A stretch of 34,909 nucleotides of DNA from assembly GCA_045632845.1 (NCBI GenBank), contig JAZQXL010000019.1, positions 1 through 34,909 on the forward strand. The letters run 5' to 3'. The notes under the pieces were generated by a model, which did no database searches, was not told the origin of the DNA, and was given only the letters and a program-made list of their open reading frames with translations. Positions 8,461 through 15,398 of this stretch are shown in pieces (within the stretch, counting starts at the first letter, position 1; every line of letters starts with the position of its first letter). The DNA is from RGIG4140 sp045632845 (GTDB lineage Bacteria; Pseudomonadota; Alphaproteobacteria; CAAHEQ01; UBA3637). The position numbers and the translations under genes are program-made.

Positions 8461-8781
8461 ATGAACCCCATCAATATAGAAAGAGAAAAACTCACACAAG
8501 ATGAATACGAATTTCATCAACAATATCATGATAAAGGCATTCAAATTATACCTCCAGCATATGTTTTTAAAAACAAAACCTATAACTATGAAGATCGCGC
8601 CCTTAAATTAAAAGAATTAACACCAGAATTACGCATTTTGGTCGCAACCGCAAACAAGTTCAACATGTGTATCAAAGCGCAGAACTTTATTTTCGCACCG
8701 CCTAAAACGGATAAAGAACTACAAAAAGAAATCCACGCCGCCATTTCTCATCTGGTTAGCTATATAGAACAAACCTCATAA
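8461..8781 (+). CDS. Small hypothetical protein (106 aa)
   Basis: The gene lies between Trp-anchor genes B and C and has an AGGAG ribosome binding site 9 nt before the ATG. The product is soluble and charged, with no signal peptide, transmembrane helix or Trp-rich anchor. The N-terminal half is Tyr/His-rich (TQDEYEFHQQYHDKGIQIIPP) and the C-terminal part is predicted helical. Upstream lies TTGCCT at 8382, but no convincing -10 pairs with it, so its promoter is unclear; a terminator separates it from gene B. I recognise no family. Its place between two members of the anchor family suggests a possible functional link, but nothing in its sequence shows one. Confidence 0.6.
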   Translation: MNPINIEREKLTQDEYEFHQQYHDKGIQIIPPAYVFKNKTYNYEDRALKLKELTPELRILVATANKFNMCIKAQNFIFAPPKTDKELQKEIHAAISHLVSYIEQTS

Positions 8782-8804
8782 AAATTATCTATTTTCAACT
8801 TATT

Positions 8805-8833
8805 TTGACAAATTAAAAAAAATATGATATACT
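8805..8833 (+). promoter_or_regulatory. Strong promoter of the third Trp-anchor gene
   Basis: TTGACA (8805-8810), a 17-bp spacer and TATACT (8828-8833) make one of the closest matches to consensus in the window. AAGGGGG follows as ribosome binding site before ATG 8870. Confidence 0.78.
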
Positions 8834-8869
8834 ATATAGTGATGAAGAAATTTTAAGGGGGATATTCAA

Positions 8870-9382
8870 ATGACAACAACACCAGCACCAGCATCAACAC
8901 AAACACCCACTACTGGAGCAACTCAACCTGGAAGTCCCGCAAGCGGTTTACTCCCTCGCCAACCTGCGCCTGCTCAACAAGACACCCCTTATGTTCCAAA
9001 AGGAACAGCTATTGATGCACAAGGAAAAACAGAAGAAGATCGAAAAAGAGAGCAACAGGAAGCTGAAGCTCAAAAAAAGAGAAAAAGTGAAGGCTCTTGG
9101 TGGGAACGAAACCAAGATTGGTTAATACCTCTTATTGCAGCTCTTTTAGGGGGGGCTATAGGACTTGTTTTAGCGAAATTACTCGGCGCACAAAATACCG
9201 CAGCAGTCAACTCTGTTGTCAGTAATATTGACCTTGATAAAAACAAAAATCTACCAGCTCAACAAAATGGCGCCCCACAAGCTTTGGCCTCAGCCGGAAC
9301 ACAAACACCAACAGACACCCCTACAAAGCCTCAAAATGGAGCACAAACTCCAACTGTCACCGCAGCTCAAGGTCGTTGTTAG
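8870..9382 (+). CDS. Trp-rich membrane-anchor protein C, unknown function
   Basis: This 170-residue protein starts with a Thr/Pro/Ala/Gln-rich stretch (about 1-45), then a charged, probably helical segment (TEEDRKREQQEAEAQKKRKS). A single transmembrane helix follows at about 85-105, with the juxtamembrane motif SEGSWWERNQDWLIPLI. The tail is Gln/Thr/Pro-rich and ends in Cys (QGRC). The motif and layout match proteins A and B, but the folded N-terminal part seen in those is absent, so C could be a minimal form. There is no signal peptide; basic residues lie on the N-terminal side of the helix, suggesting N-in topology, opposite to that predicted for A. It has its own promoter and ribosome binding site. 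Function unknown. Confidence 0.72.
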   Translation: MTTTPAPASTQTPTTGATQPGSPASGLLPRQPAPAQQDTPYVPKGTAIDAQGKTEEDRKREQQEAEAQKKRKSEGSWWERNQDWLIPLIAALLGGAIGLVLAKLLGAQNTAAVNSVVSNIDLDKNKNLPAQQNGAPQALASAGTQTPTDTPTKPQNGAQTPTVTAAQGRC

Positions 9383-9415
9383 AAAAATCTTTTTTATAAA
9401 GTTTCATTTTTTTTC

Positions 9416-9444
9416 TTGCTTTTTAAATAAAACACATGTATAAA
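9416..9444 (+). promoter_or_regulatory. Promoter of tRNA-Ser
   Basis: TTGCTT (9416-9421), a 17-bp spacer and TATAAA (9439-9444) end 11 bp before the first base of the tRNA, a normal spacing for a tRNA gene. Confidence 0.7.
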
Positions 9445-9455
9445 GGTGAAACCAA

Positions 9456-9546
9456 GGATAGGTGGCCGAGTGGTTGAAGGCGCACGCCTGGAAAGTGTGT
9501 TTAGGTCTAAAGCCTAACGTGGGTTCGAATCCCACCCTATCCGCCA
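9456..9546 (+). tRNA. tRNA-Ser(GGA)
   Basis: The 7-bp acceptor stem pairs GGATAGG (9456-9462) with CCTATCC, and CCA is encoded (9544-9546). The anticodon loop CTGGAAA gives GGA (9490-9492), reading UCC/UCU. The long variable arm between anticodon and T stems is typical of class II tRNA-Ser. The T loop is GGGTTCGAATCCC. A terminator follows directly. Confidence 0.97.
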
Positions 9547-9548
9547 TT

Positions 9549-9578
9549 AAAAGCTCTTCTAATTGAAGAGCTTTTTTT
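9549..9578 (+). terminator. Rho-independent terminator of tRNA-Ser
   Basis: The arms AAAAGCTCTTC (9549-9559) and GAAGAGCTTTT (9565-9575) are perfect inverted repeats with a 5-nt loop and end in a T run, two bases after the tRNA CCA. Confidence 0.92.
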
Positions 9579-9590
9579 ATAAGGATAAAG

Positions 9591-9660
9591 GGTGGTGATG
9601 AGAACCCACGTTCTGTGGGTTCGGTGAGCAAAGCGAACGACGCCTCAGGCGGTCCCGAAC
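9591..9660. repeat. GC-rich structured element downstream of tRNA-Ser, with a T-arm-like copy
   Basis: This segment is far richer in G+C than its surroundings. It holds the hairpin GAACCCAC (9602-9609) / GTGGGTTC (9615-9622), an alternative pairing GTTCG / CGAAC (9619-9623 with 9634-9638), and GCCTCAGGC. The string GTGGGTTCG at 9615-9623 repeats the T-arm string at 9519-9527 of the tRNA. It may be a dispersed palindromic element or a tRNA-derived remnant. No protein-coding sense is evident. Confidence 0.5.
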
Positions 9661-9690
9661 TTATGAGATAAAATCATTTTGAACAACTCA

Positions 9691-9719
9691 TTGACACACA
9701 CTATGTATTGTGATAAGTA
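9691..9719 (+). promoter_or_regulatory. Possible promoter of the Nudix gene
   Basis: TTGACA (9691-9696), a 17-bp spacer and the weaker TAAGTA (9714-9719) would start transcription at about 9726, practically on ATG 9727. The -10 is poor, so this is tentative. Confidence 0.4.
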
Positions 9720-9726
9720 TACGATT

Positions 9727-10179
9727 ATGAATCATTTAAACAGCGACATAAAAAATAACAACACCATTCCCACTGTTAACAAAGCAGGCTCTATTTTAAT
9801 CAATACAAACACAAAAAAAATTGGCCTTATCTATCGTCATAAGCAACAAGATTTTTCATTTCCCAAAGGACATCAAGAACCAAATGAAACACCTCTTGAA
9901 TGCGCCAAAAGAGAAACCATTGAAGAAACACAAAGAGATGTTGAAATTTTGACCCCTCTTGAAGTACAAAAATATATATCAAAAAAAGGAAAAAATATTT
10001 CTGTTCATTGGTTTTTAGCAAAAGACAGAGGCCCAACAACAAAAATTATTGCAGAAGATTTGAAGCACGAACTTATCTGGGTTGATTTTGATCAAGTCAC
10101 TCAAAAACTCTCTTATGATAATTTAAAACAGCTTTTTAAATCACATGAACAAATCATTAAGGATTTTTTGGATACCTAA
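9727..10179 (+). CDS. Nudix hydrolase
   Basis: From ATG 9727 the product has 150 residues. The Nudix box runs from G48 (GHQEPNE, then TPLECAK, then RETIEET), with G48, E54, R62, E63, E66 and E67 at the positions that bind metal and the diphosphate substrate; the usual Gly near the box end is Gln. Nudix enzymes hydrolyse nucleoside diphosphates linked to another moiety; the SFPKGHQE context resembles diadenosine-polyphosphate or RNA-pyrophosphohydrolase-like members, but the substrate is not determined. Upstream in-frame starts (TTG 9679, ATG 9703) have no ribosome binding site, and the likely -35 (TTGACA, 9691) falls between them. ATG 9727 is therefore chosen, which may make the mRNA leaderless. 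A 39-nt gap leads to the next gene, likely in the same operon. Confidence 0.85.
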   Translation: MNHLNSDIKNNNTIPTVNKAGSILINTNTKKIGLIYRHKQQDFSFPKGHQEPNETPLECAKRETIEETQRDVEILTPLEVQKYISKKGKNISVHWFLAKDRGPTTKIIAEDLKHELIWVDFDQVTQKLSYDNLKQLFKSHEQIIKDFLDT

Positions 10180-10218
10180 TTTATTTTCAAATATTCTTCT
10201 TTAAAAAGGAATTAAAAA

Positions 10219-11736
10219 ATGACATATACCCCCACTATCCTTGTATTAGAATCATTTGCCACGTTTGAACATAATGCTTATAATCCAAAAACAACTTTTA
10301 AATATTGGAAAGTGGATCAAGATCTTCCTAAAGAAGGACTACCTAAAAGACCAGAAAGAGGCATAGACAGAACATCCATGGACCATGGGGCTCTTGTTCT
10401 TAACCGCCTAGTTGGGACCCAAGAAATACTTTATTCAAAAAACAATTCCAACATTTTCACGCTACCACAAAATTCTCAAAAAGAGGATGAAAATTCTTCT
10501 CAATCCCAAAGCACTATCGGAACAGCTCCAGAAGGTACTAACATTATTTACGCCTATCTTACAGATAAAGTTGAAGAAAAAAATACAAATATAACTCTTT
10601 TTTCTGTAATGAAGGATCATCTAGAAAGTAAAAAATCACGCACAAATTTTTTAAAACATATCTATAGCAAAATAGAAAACAAAGAAATAAAGTTAGATGC
10701 AATTTCCATGTCTGATTCTTTTGAAGAATTGAATAACCCAAAATTAATGGAAATTGAAATGTTAGATAAAGCAATTGCGCTCATCACAATGCCTGCCAGA
10801 ATCTTAAAACAAAAAGATATTGATAAAAAAAAGAAATTAAAAGCTTCTGGGAAACTAGCAGATAATGCAGATCCAAGAAATGAGCTTTTTTCCAATGAAA
10901 ATGAAACCATATACAACGAGTTAGGAAATATAATAAAATCTAAAAGCAAAGATTTAAGAATAGCTGGTCAGCCTTCTCATTTTAGGGAGATATTAAAAGA
11001 TAAAAACGTTCAAATATCTTGTCAAAATTATATAAATTATATGCAAGAACACATTAACAACTTATATCGTGATAAAAAAATTGATAAAGAAGAATTTCAA
11101 TATATGGGGCAATTGCTTACTGAAGGTGGAAAAGCAATAGAATATAATAAAGAAAAAGATGAATTTCCTTATCTTCAAAGACCAGAATTTAAACCTCTTT
11201 TAAATGAAGGAAAAGAAATATACTCTGAATATAACGAAATAAAAGCTCAATTTAATAAAAAAAATATCCCTATTTTCACTGTAGATATGACTAATGATTA
11301 CGATATTGAAGTACATGGCCTTAATAGAGATGGAACTATTAACATAGGCAATGAAGATTCAAGGCGCCCCAAAACCCTCCCTCCAGAGAGTACCTTTCTT
11401 TTCCCAAATCACCAAATTTGTCCCCCCTGCTCTTATAAAACAAACAATGAAATGTATAATGAAGAAAAAAGAGGTGGCATTAGCTCCCTTGTTCCATCAA
11501 TGGCAGGATTATTCGTTCAAGCAAGAAGTATAGACCCAAATATTAATATGAGGTCATTTATAGAAATACTAAAAAAATCTTGTAACAATTGTAAAAAATT
11601 TAAAGAAGCTAATAATAAAAATGGACTATATGGTGGGCATATAGTTGACGAAACTGTTATCACAAAACTCAAAACAAATATAAAGCAACAATACTTGGCT
11701 CGGGAAGAAGCCCTTCGTTATAAAAACAGAAGATAA
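10219..11736 (+). CDS. Divergent subtilisin-like (S8) protein, possible protease
   Basis: This 505-residue protein has no clear signal peptide. Three stretches recall the S8 subtilase core in the right order. SMDHGALVLNRLVG holds H56 in a GHGTHVAG-like setting. NIPIFTVDMTND (about 349-360) sits where the oxyanion Asn segment lies. GGISSLVPSMAGLFVQARS matches the G-x-S-x-x-x-P-x-x-A-G serine motif, with S422. Near the end GLYGGHIVD resembles the closing strand motif. At the place of the catalytic Asp (ILVLESF, residue 11) there is Glu, so activity is uncertain. A long charged insertion (about 195-345) separates the parts, and CPPC plus CNNC pairs occur late. AAAGGA precedes ATG, 39 nt after the Nudix gene. 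This is a motif-based inference; it could be an inactive relative. Confidence 0.55.
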   Translation: MTYTPTILVLESFATFEHNAYNPKTTFKYWKVDQDLPKEGLPKRPERGIDRTSMDHGALVLNRLVGTQEILYSKNNSNIFTLPQNSQKEDENSSQSQSTIGTAPEGTNIIYAYLTDKVEEKNTNITLFSVMKDHLESKKSRTNFLKHIYSKIENKEIKLDAISMSDSFEELNNPKLMEIEMLDKAIALITMPARILKQKDIDKKKKLKASGKLADNADPRNELFSNENETIYNELGNIIKSKSKDLRIAGQPSHFREILKDKNVQISCQNYINYMQEHINNLYRDKKIDKEEFQYMGQLLTEGGKAIEYNKEKDEFPYLQRPEFKPLLNEGKEIYSEYNEIKAQFNKKNIPIFTVDMTNDYDIEVHGLNRDGTINIGNEDSRRPKTLPPESTFLFPNHQICPPCSYKTNNEMYNEEKRGGISSLVPSMAGLFVQARSIDPNINMRSFIEILKKSCNNCKKFKEANNKNGLYGGHIVDETVITKLKTNIKQQYLAREEALRYKNRR

Positions 11737-11824
11737 AGCATAGCAGAAAAATCTTTTTTAATCCTTTTATATTTTCGAACAATATAATTTTGGCAACTTT
11801 TACTAAAATATATTTAAATACATG

Positions 11825-11853
11825 TTTACTTAAACCCAATTTTATGATATAAT
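11825..11853 (+). promoter_or_regulatory. Promoter of the first WxSCM-LRR gene
   Basis: TTTACT (11825-11830), a 17-bp spacer and a perfect TATAAT (11848-11853) lie 32 bp before ATG 11886, with TGGAG as ribosome binding site. Confidence 0.7.
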
Positions 11854-11885
11854 AGAGCGTCTTTTTTTTAATAAATGGAGCCAAA

Positions 11886-14800
11886 ATGTCTCAAAAAAAT
11901 GAGATAAAAAACTACACCATCCTTTCAAATGATGAAATCGCCATCATTTACAAAAATGCTTATCAAAAATTCAAAGAGCAAGCTCTTGAGTTTTTCAATA
12001 AATACAGTGAAAGCTATCCACCCGTCCTAAAAAAAGATTTTATTTTAGAGCAAATGACAAAAGCACTTGTTCTTTGCTACAAATACAACATCAGCACCAT
12101 TGAACATTTGGCTCAAATTCTTTTATCAGAAACAAAAGAAGATGTGGATGAAATTATTACTCATATAAAAAAAGAGGCGTTAAAAGTCCGCACAAAACTG
12201 CAACCATTGGAACAAGCTGGTCTTTTAAGAAGAAATTTATATGGCGTTAATTTTCCAGCCATTTTTCAAGATGATAATCGCATTTATATTCACACAAACC
12301 CTATTCTGTCCGAAACTGAGTTAATGCAAGATATTGTTGATTATCTAAATTACCCTCTTCCAAAAGAAGAGCGTTTTTCCATCAAAGCTGAAACGGAAGA
12401 AACAAAAAAAGTTATTCAAAAAAACAAAGCTCCTGTCAAAAGATTTTGGCTTGTTCAAAACCAACCAATGAAACCTGTTAGCAAACTATTAAACTGGGAA
12501 AAAGATTGTCTTTTACTTTTAAACATTTTGAAAAATGATGAAAAATTACGTGCTGATTTTTATCGTTTTATAACAAAAATACCTAACGATAAAAAACTTG
12601 GTTTCTATTTTACTCGTTTTAAAAAGAAAAAGAATTTTCCACCTTGCCATTTAGATACCATCTTTTTAAGACACTTAATCAGCTATCATCCTAAAAATCA
12701 AGATATCCTACTTTTTGCACTTGAATCAATTGCCCATAAATTAAAAAAATTTAGAACGGATCTTCATTCTATCCGCATCAAAACATCCTCTGCCTCAGTT
12801 GATGAAGAAAGCATTGATTTGATCATGCTTTCAACCCGTGCCAACGACATATCAACCATGTCTTCATTTACAAATTGGGAAAGCTGTATGTCCGTTGGGG
12901 GCAGTTATTTTCAAGATATTATGATGCAAATTGGATCTGGATCCATCATTGCTTATGGTGTTAACAGTCAAAATCCTCAAAAAAAATTAGCAAGAGCTAT
13001 ATTAAAACCTTATGAAAGTGCCAAAACACTCAAAGAACGTGAAGAGTATTTTAATATTCAGAAAAAAGAACAACCTGTTCCTAAATTTACACTAAACAAA
13101 ATATTTTCGCCCGACTATCAAGATTTAACTGAAAAAAAAGAAGCATTCATTCAAGAACACACAGCCCATTTGGATGATTATGACTTTATTTTAGATCCCA
13201 ACCATGTTGAAAGAATTTATAAAATTGATAAAGTTTATGGACTTCAAAACCCTTCATTTGTTAAAATTTTAGAAGAATTTGCCTTAGAGCATTTAAATAC
13301 CCCTAAAGCTCAAGGGACTTTTATGATCGCATCCCCTATGTATCTTGATCAATTGGACCCCACATATCAAATTTATGATAAAAAAGACAAAGACAACTTA
13401 ATCACTTATTTAACTCATAATGGGATTTCATATCAATTTGAATCTAACAATATTATCAAAGTTGATAGCATTGATATCACAGGCATTCAAAACCTTTATT
13501 TAAGACCACTAGAAACAAACTCTCTTTCTTTAGATGGACATATGTTAAACACTTCTTGTCAACAGATAAAAGTTAACAACTTGTCAGTTTTTGAACCAGA
13601 AACATTTCAGCTTAAAAACTTTCCCCAAGGGATAAGTATTGAAGACACTCTTAACTTTAAAGAATCTCACAAAGATTTTGACATGCCTCTGGGCATCAAA
13701 GCAAAAGAGGTAAATGCAAGTCACACCCACCTATCTAGCATTGCCCCTGATTTAAAAACGAATATCTTAAATATTATGCATACAAACATAACAAGTGTTC
13801 CTGATATTTCATTACAAGTTTTAAATGTGCATGGCTGTCAAGCGTTAAAAAGTCTTCCTCAAAACATAAAAATCAAAACAAAGCTAAATATTGGTTTCAG
13901 TGGTATTACAAGCCTCCCAGCTTTGAATACACACACCATTATCGCAAATGGGGCTGCCCACTTAAAACGCCTTGATAAAAATATTCAATTCACACATTTT
14001 CAAGCAGCAAACTCTGGGCTTGAAACCATGCCTCAAAATTTAAAAGCCGCCTCATTCATTGCCAGCGCCACCTTCATTACAAAAATACCAAAAGGCACTT
14101 CAATTGATGAAGTTGATTTACGCCACACGCCTCTTGTTGAAATTGCAACCCCTGTTAAAATTAAACACTTGAATATTGAAGGAACACCTATTGGGACACT
14201 TCCAAATGGCCTTTCTTTTGAAGAATTAAATGCTTCTGTTTGCACAAATTTAAAATCATTACCAAATGATATCAAAATTTCAAAAAAATTAACAGTGGCA
14301 GGTTCGGCCATTCAATCACTTCCACCATTGGAAACTGAAACTGTTTATTTGATTAATTGCAAAAACATCCACTCTCTTCCCTCAGAATGTAAAATTTCAA
14401 AACTTTTGGCACAAGGATCAGGGATCACATTTCTCCCACCAAACTTTAAAGTGGGCGTTATCTTTTTAGAAACCAGTCAAATCGAATATTTGCCACAAGG
14501 ATTTGTAGCATCCATGTGTGATGTTAGCAAAACTCCATTAAAGAAAATACAAGAAAATGTCTGTGTTGACACTCTTATTTGTTCTAACAGCCAGCTATCA
14601 GACGTTCCAGCCTCATTAAAAACAAACATTTTTGAAGCTGTTGATTGCCCTTATTTAACAAGCTTGCCTGCTGGATTTGCAGCAACAAAAAAAATCAATC
14701 TCACCAGATGCCCTATTCAAAAATTAGACAACATCATAACTGAAAATTTGATTATCAGTCATTGTGAAAAAATCAAAAAACTAGGTCCTTCTGTTCAATT

Positions 14801-15269
14801 TAAAAACTTAGATGCAAGTAATTCAAGCCTTGAAGAATTACCAGATAACTTGGTTGCTCAAAATATCAATTTAATGGACTGTTCAATCAAAGAATTACCA
14901 AACAATTTAAAAGCAAAACGTATTGATGCTCCTAAAAGTCAAATTTCAGAAATCCCCAACTCTTTAGAAGCTGATTATTTAAACCTTGATTCAACACATA
15001 TTATTTCAACGCCAAACAATTTGAATGTTAAAACGTTATCACTTAGAAACACCCCTATTTCTGTTATTCATTATTCTGAACATTTCAAAAATATTATTTT
15101 GAATGCTCCTGTTCGATATATCCATCCAAATATTCCCAATAGCATAATTTCTGGCATTTCAAATGATGAAATCAACAGCGCCAAATCTCGTTATAAAAAA
15201 GCTTATAAAAATGTAAAATTCCAAAGTGAGCTCTTTTCAAAAAAACAAATGGGAAATGAAAAAAATTAA
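11886..15269 (+). CDS. Leucine-rich-repeat protein with unknown N-terminal WxSCM domain (paralogue 1)
   Basis: This 1127-residue protein has no signal peptide. The N-terminal ~500 residues are not a domain I can name; the best-conserved part, shared with the next gene, is LSTRANDISTMSSFTNWESC at about 316-334, followed by GSGSIIAYGVN and RAILKP. From about 530 to 1075 runs a long series of ~20-residue leucine-rich units with an LP turn (for example SLPQNIKIKTKLNIGFSGIT and TLPNGLSFEELNAS), resembling the LPX class found in IpaH/SspH effectors. The C-terminal ~55 residues (SEHFKNIILN, IHPN, then a helical basic end) are again shared with the paralogue. The NEL ubiquitin-ligase domain of IpaH proteins is absent. 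A role as host-interaction or protein-binding factor is inference; C334 is a candidate functional residue. Confidence 0.8.
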   Translation: MSQKNEIKNYTILSNDEIAIIYKNAYQKFKEQALEFFNKYSESYPPVLKKDFILEQMTKALVLCYKYNISTIEHLAQILLSETKEDVDEIITHIKKEALKVRTKLQPLEQAGLLRRNLYGVNFPAIFQDDNRIYIHTNPILSETELMQDIVDYLNYPLPKEERFSIKAETEETKKVIQKNKAPVKRFWLVQNQPMKPVSKLLNWEKDCLLLLNILKNDEKLRADFYRFITKIPNDKKLGFYFTRFKKKKNFPPCHLDTIFLRHLISYHPKNQDILLFALESIAHKLKKFRTDLHSIRIKTSSASVDEESIDLIMLSTRANDISTMSSFTNWESCMSVGGSYFQDIMMQIGSGSIIAYGVNSQNPQKKLARAILKPYESAKTLKEREEYFNIQKKEQPVPKFTLNKIFSPDYQDLTEKKEAFIQEHTAHLDDYDFILDPNHVERIYKIDKVYGLQNPSFVKILEEFALEHLNTPKAQGTFMIASPMYLDQLDPTYQIYDKKDKDNLITYLTHNGISYQFESNNIIKVDSIDITGIQNLYLRPLETNSLSLDGHMLNTSCQQIKVNNLSVFEPETFQLKNFPQGISIEDTLNFKESHKDFDMPLGIKAKEVNASHTHLSSIAPDLKTNILNIMHTNITSVPDISLQVLNVHGCQALKSLPQNIKIKTKLNIGFSGITSLPALNTHTIIANGAAHLKRLDKNIQFTHFQAANSGLETMPQNLKAASFIASATFITKIPKGTSIDEVDLRHTPLVEIATPVKIKHLNIEGTPIGTLPNGLSFEELNASVCTNLKSLPNDIKISKKLTVAGSAIQSLPPLETETVYLINCKNIHSLPSECKISKLLAQGSGITFLPPNFKVGVIFLETSQIEYLPQGFVASMCDVSKTPLKKIQENVCVDTLICSNSQLSDVPASLKTNIFEAVDCPYLTSLPAGFAATKKINLTRCPIQKLDNIITENLIISHCEKIKKLGPSVQFKNLDASNSSLEELPDNLVAQNINLMDCSIKELPNNLKAKRIDAPKSQISEIPNSLEADYLNLDSTHIISTPNNLNVKTLSLRNTPISVIHYSEHFKNIILNAPVRYIHPNIPNSIISGISNDEINSAKSRYKKAYKNVKFQSELFSKKQMGNEKN

Positions 15270-15290
15270 CCATTTTTTCATCTTTTATGG

Positions 15291-15319
15291 TTGCTTTTGA
15301 AATAAAACCCATCTATAAT
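15291..15319 (+). promoter_or_regulatory. Promoter of the second WxSCM-LRR gene
   Basis: TTGCTT (15291-15296), a 17-bp spacer and a perfect TATAAT (15314-15319) lie upstream of ATG 15399, whose ribosome binding site is AAAGGGA. The paralogue thus has its own promoter. Confidence 0.7.
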
Positions 15320-15398
15320 CCGTCCATTATTTTTTTTATTGGTAAAATATGGACGATAAAACTTATTATAAAGCTATTTTTAATAAAGGGAACGAAAA

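Noticed and set aside
9404..9631. Minus-strand frame across tRNA-Ser with an ADRVGFEPT string
   Set aside because: It is antisense to the tRNA; strings of this type are known artefacts of translating tRNA genes, and there is no ribosome binding site.
11886..15269. IpaH/SspH-type NEL ubiquitin ligase
   Set aside because: The repeats resemble the LPX class, but no NEL domain or its catalytic CxD motif is visible; the conserved Cys lies in an unrelated N-terminal motif.
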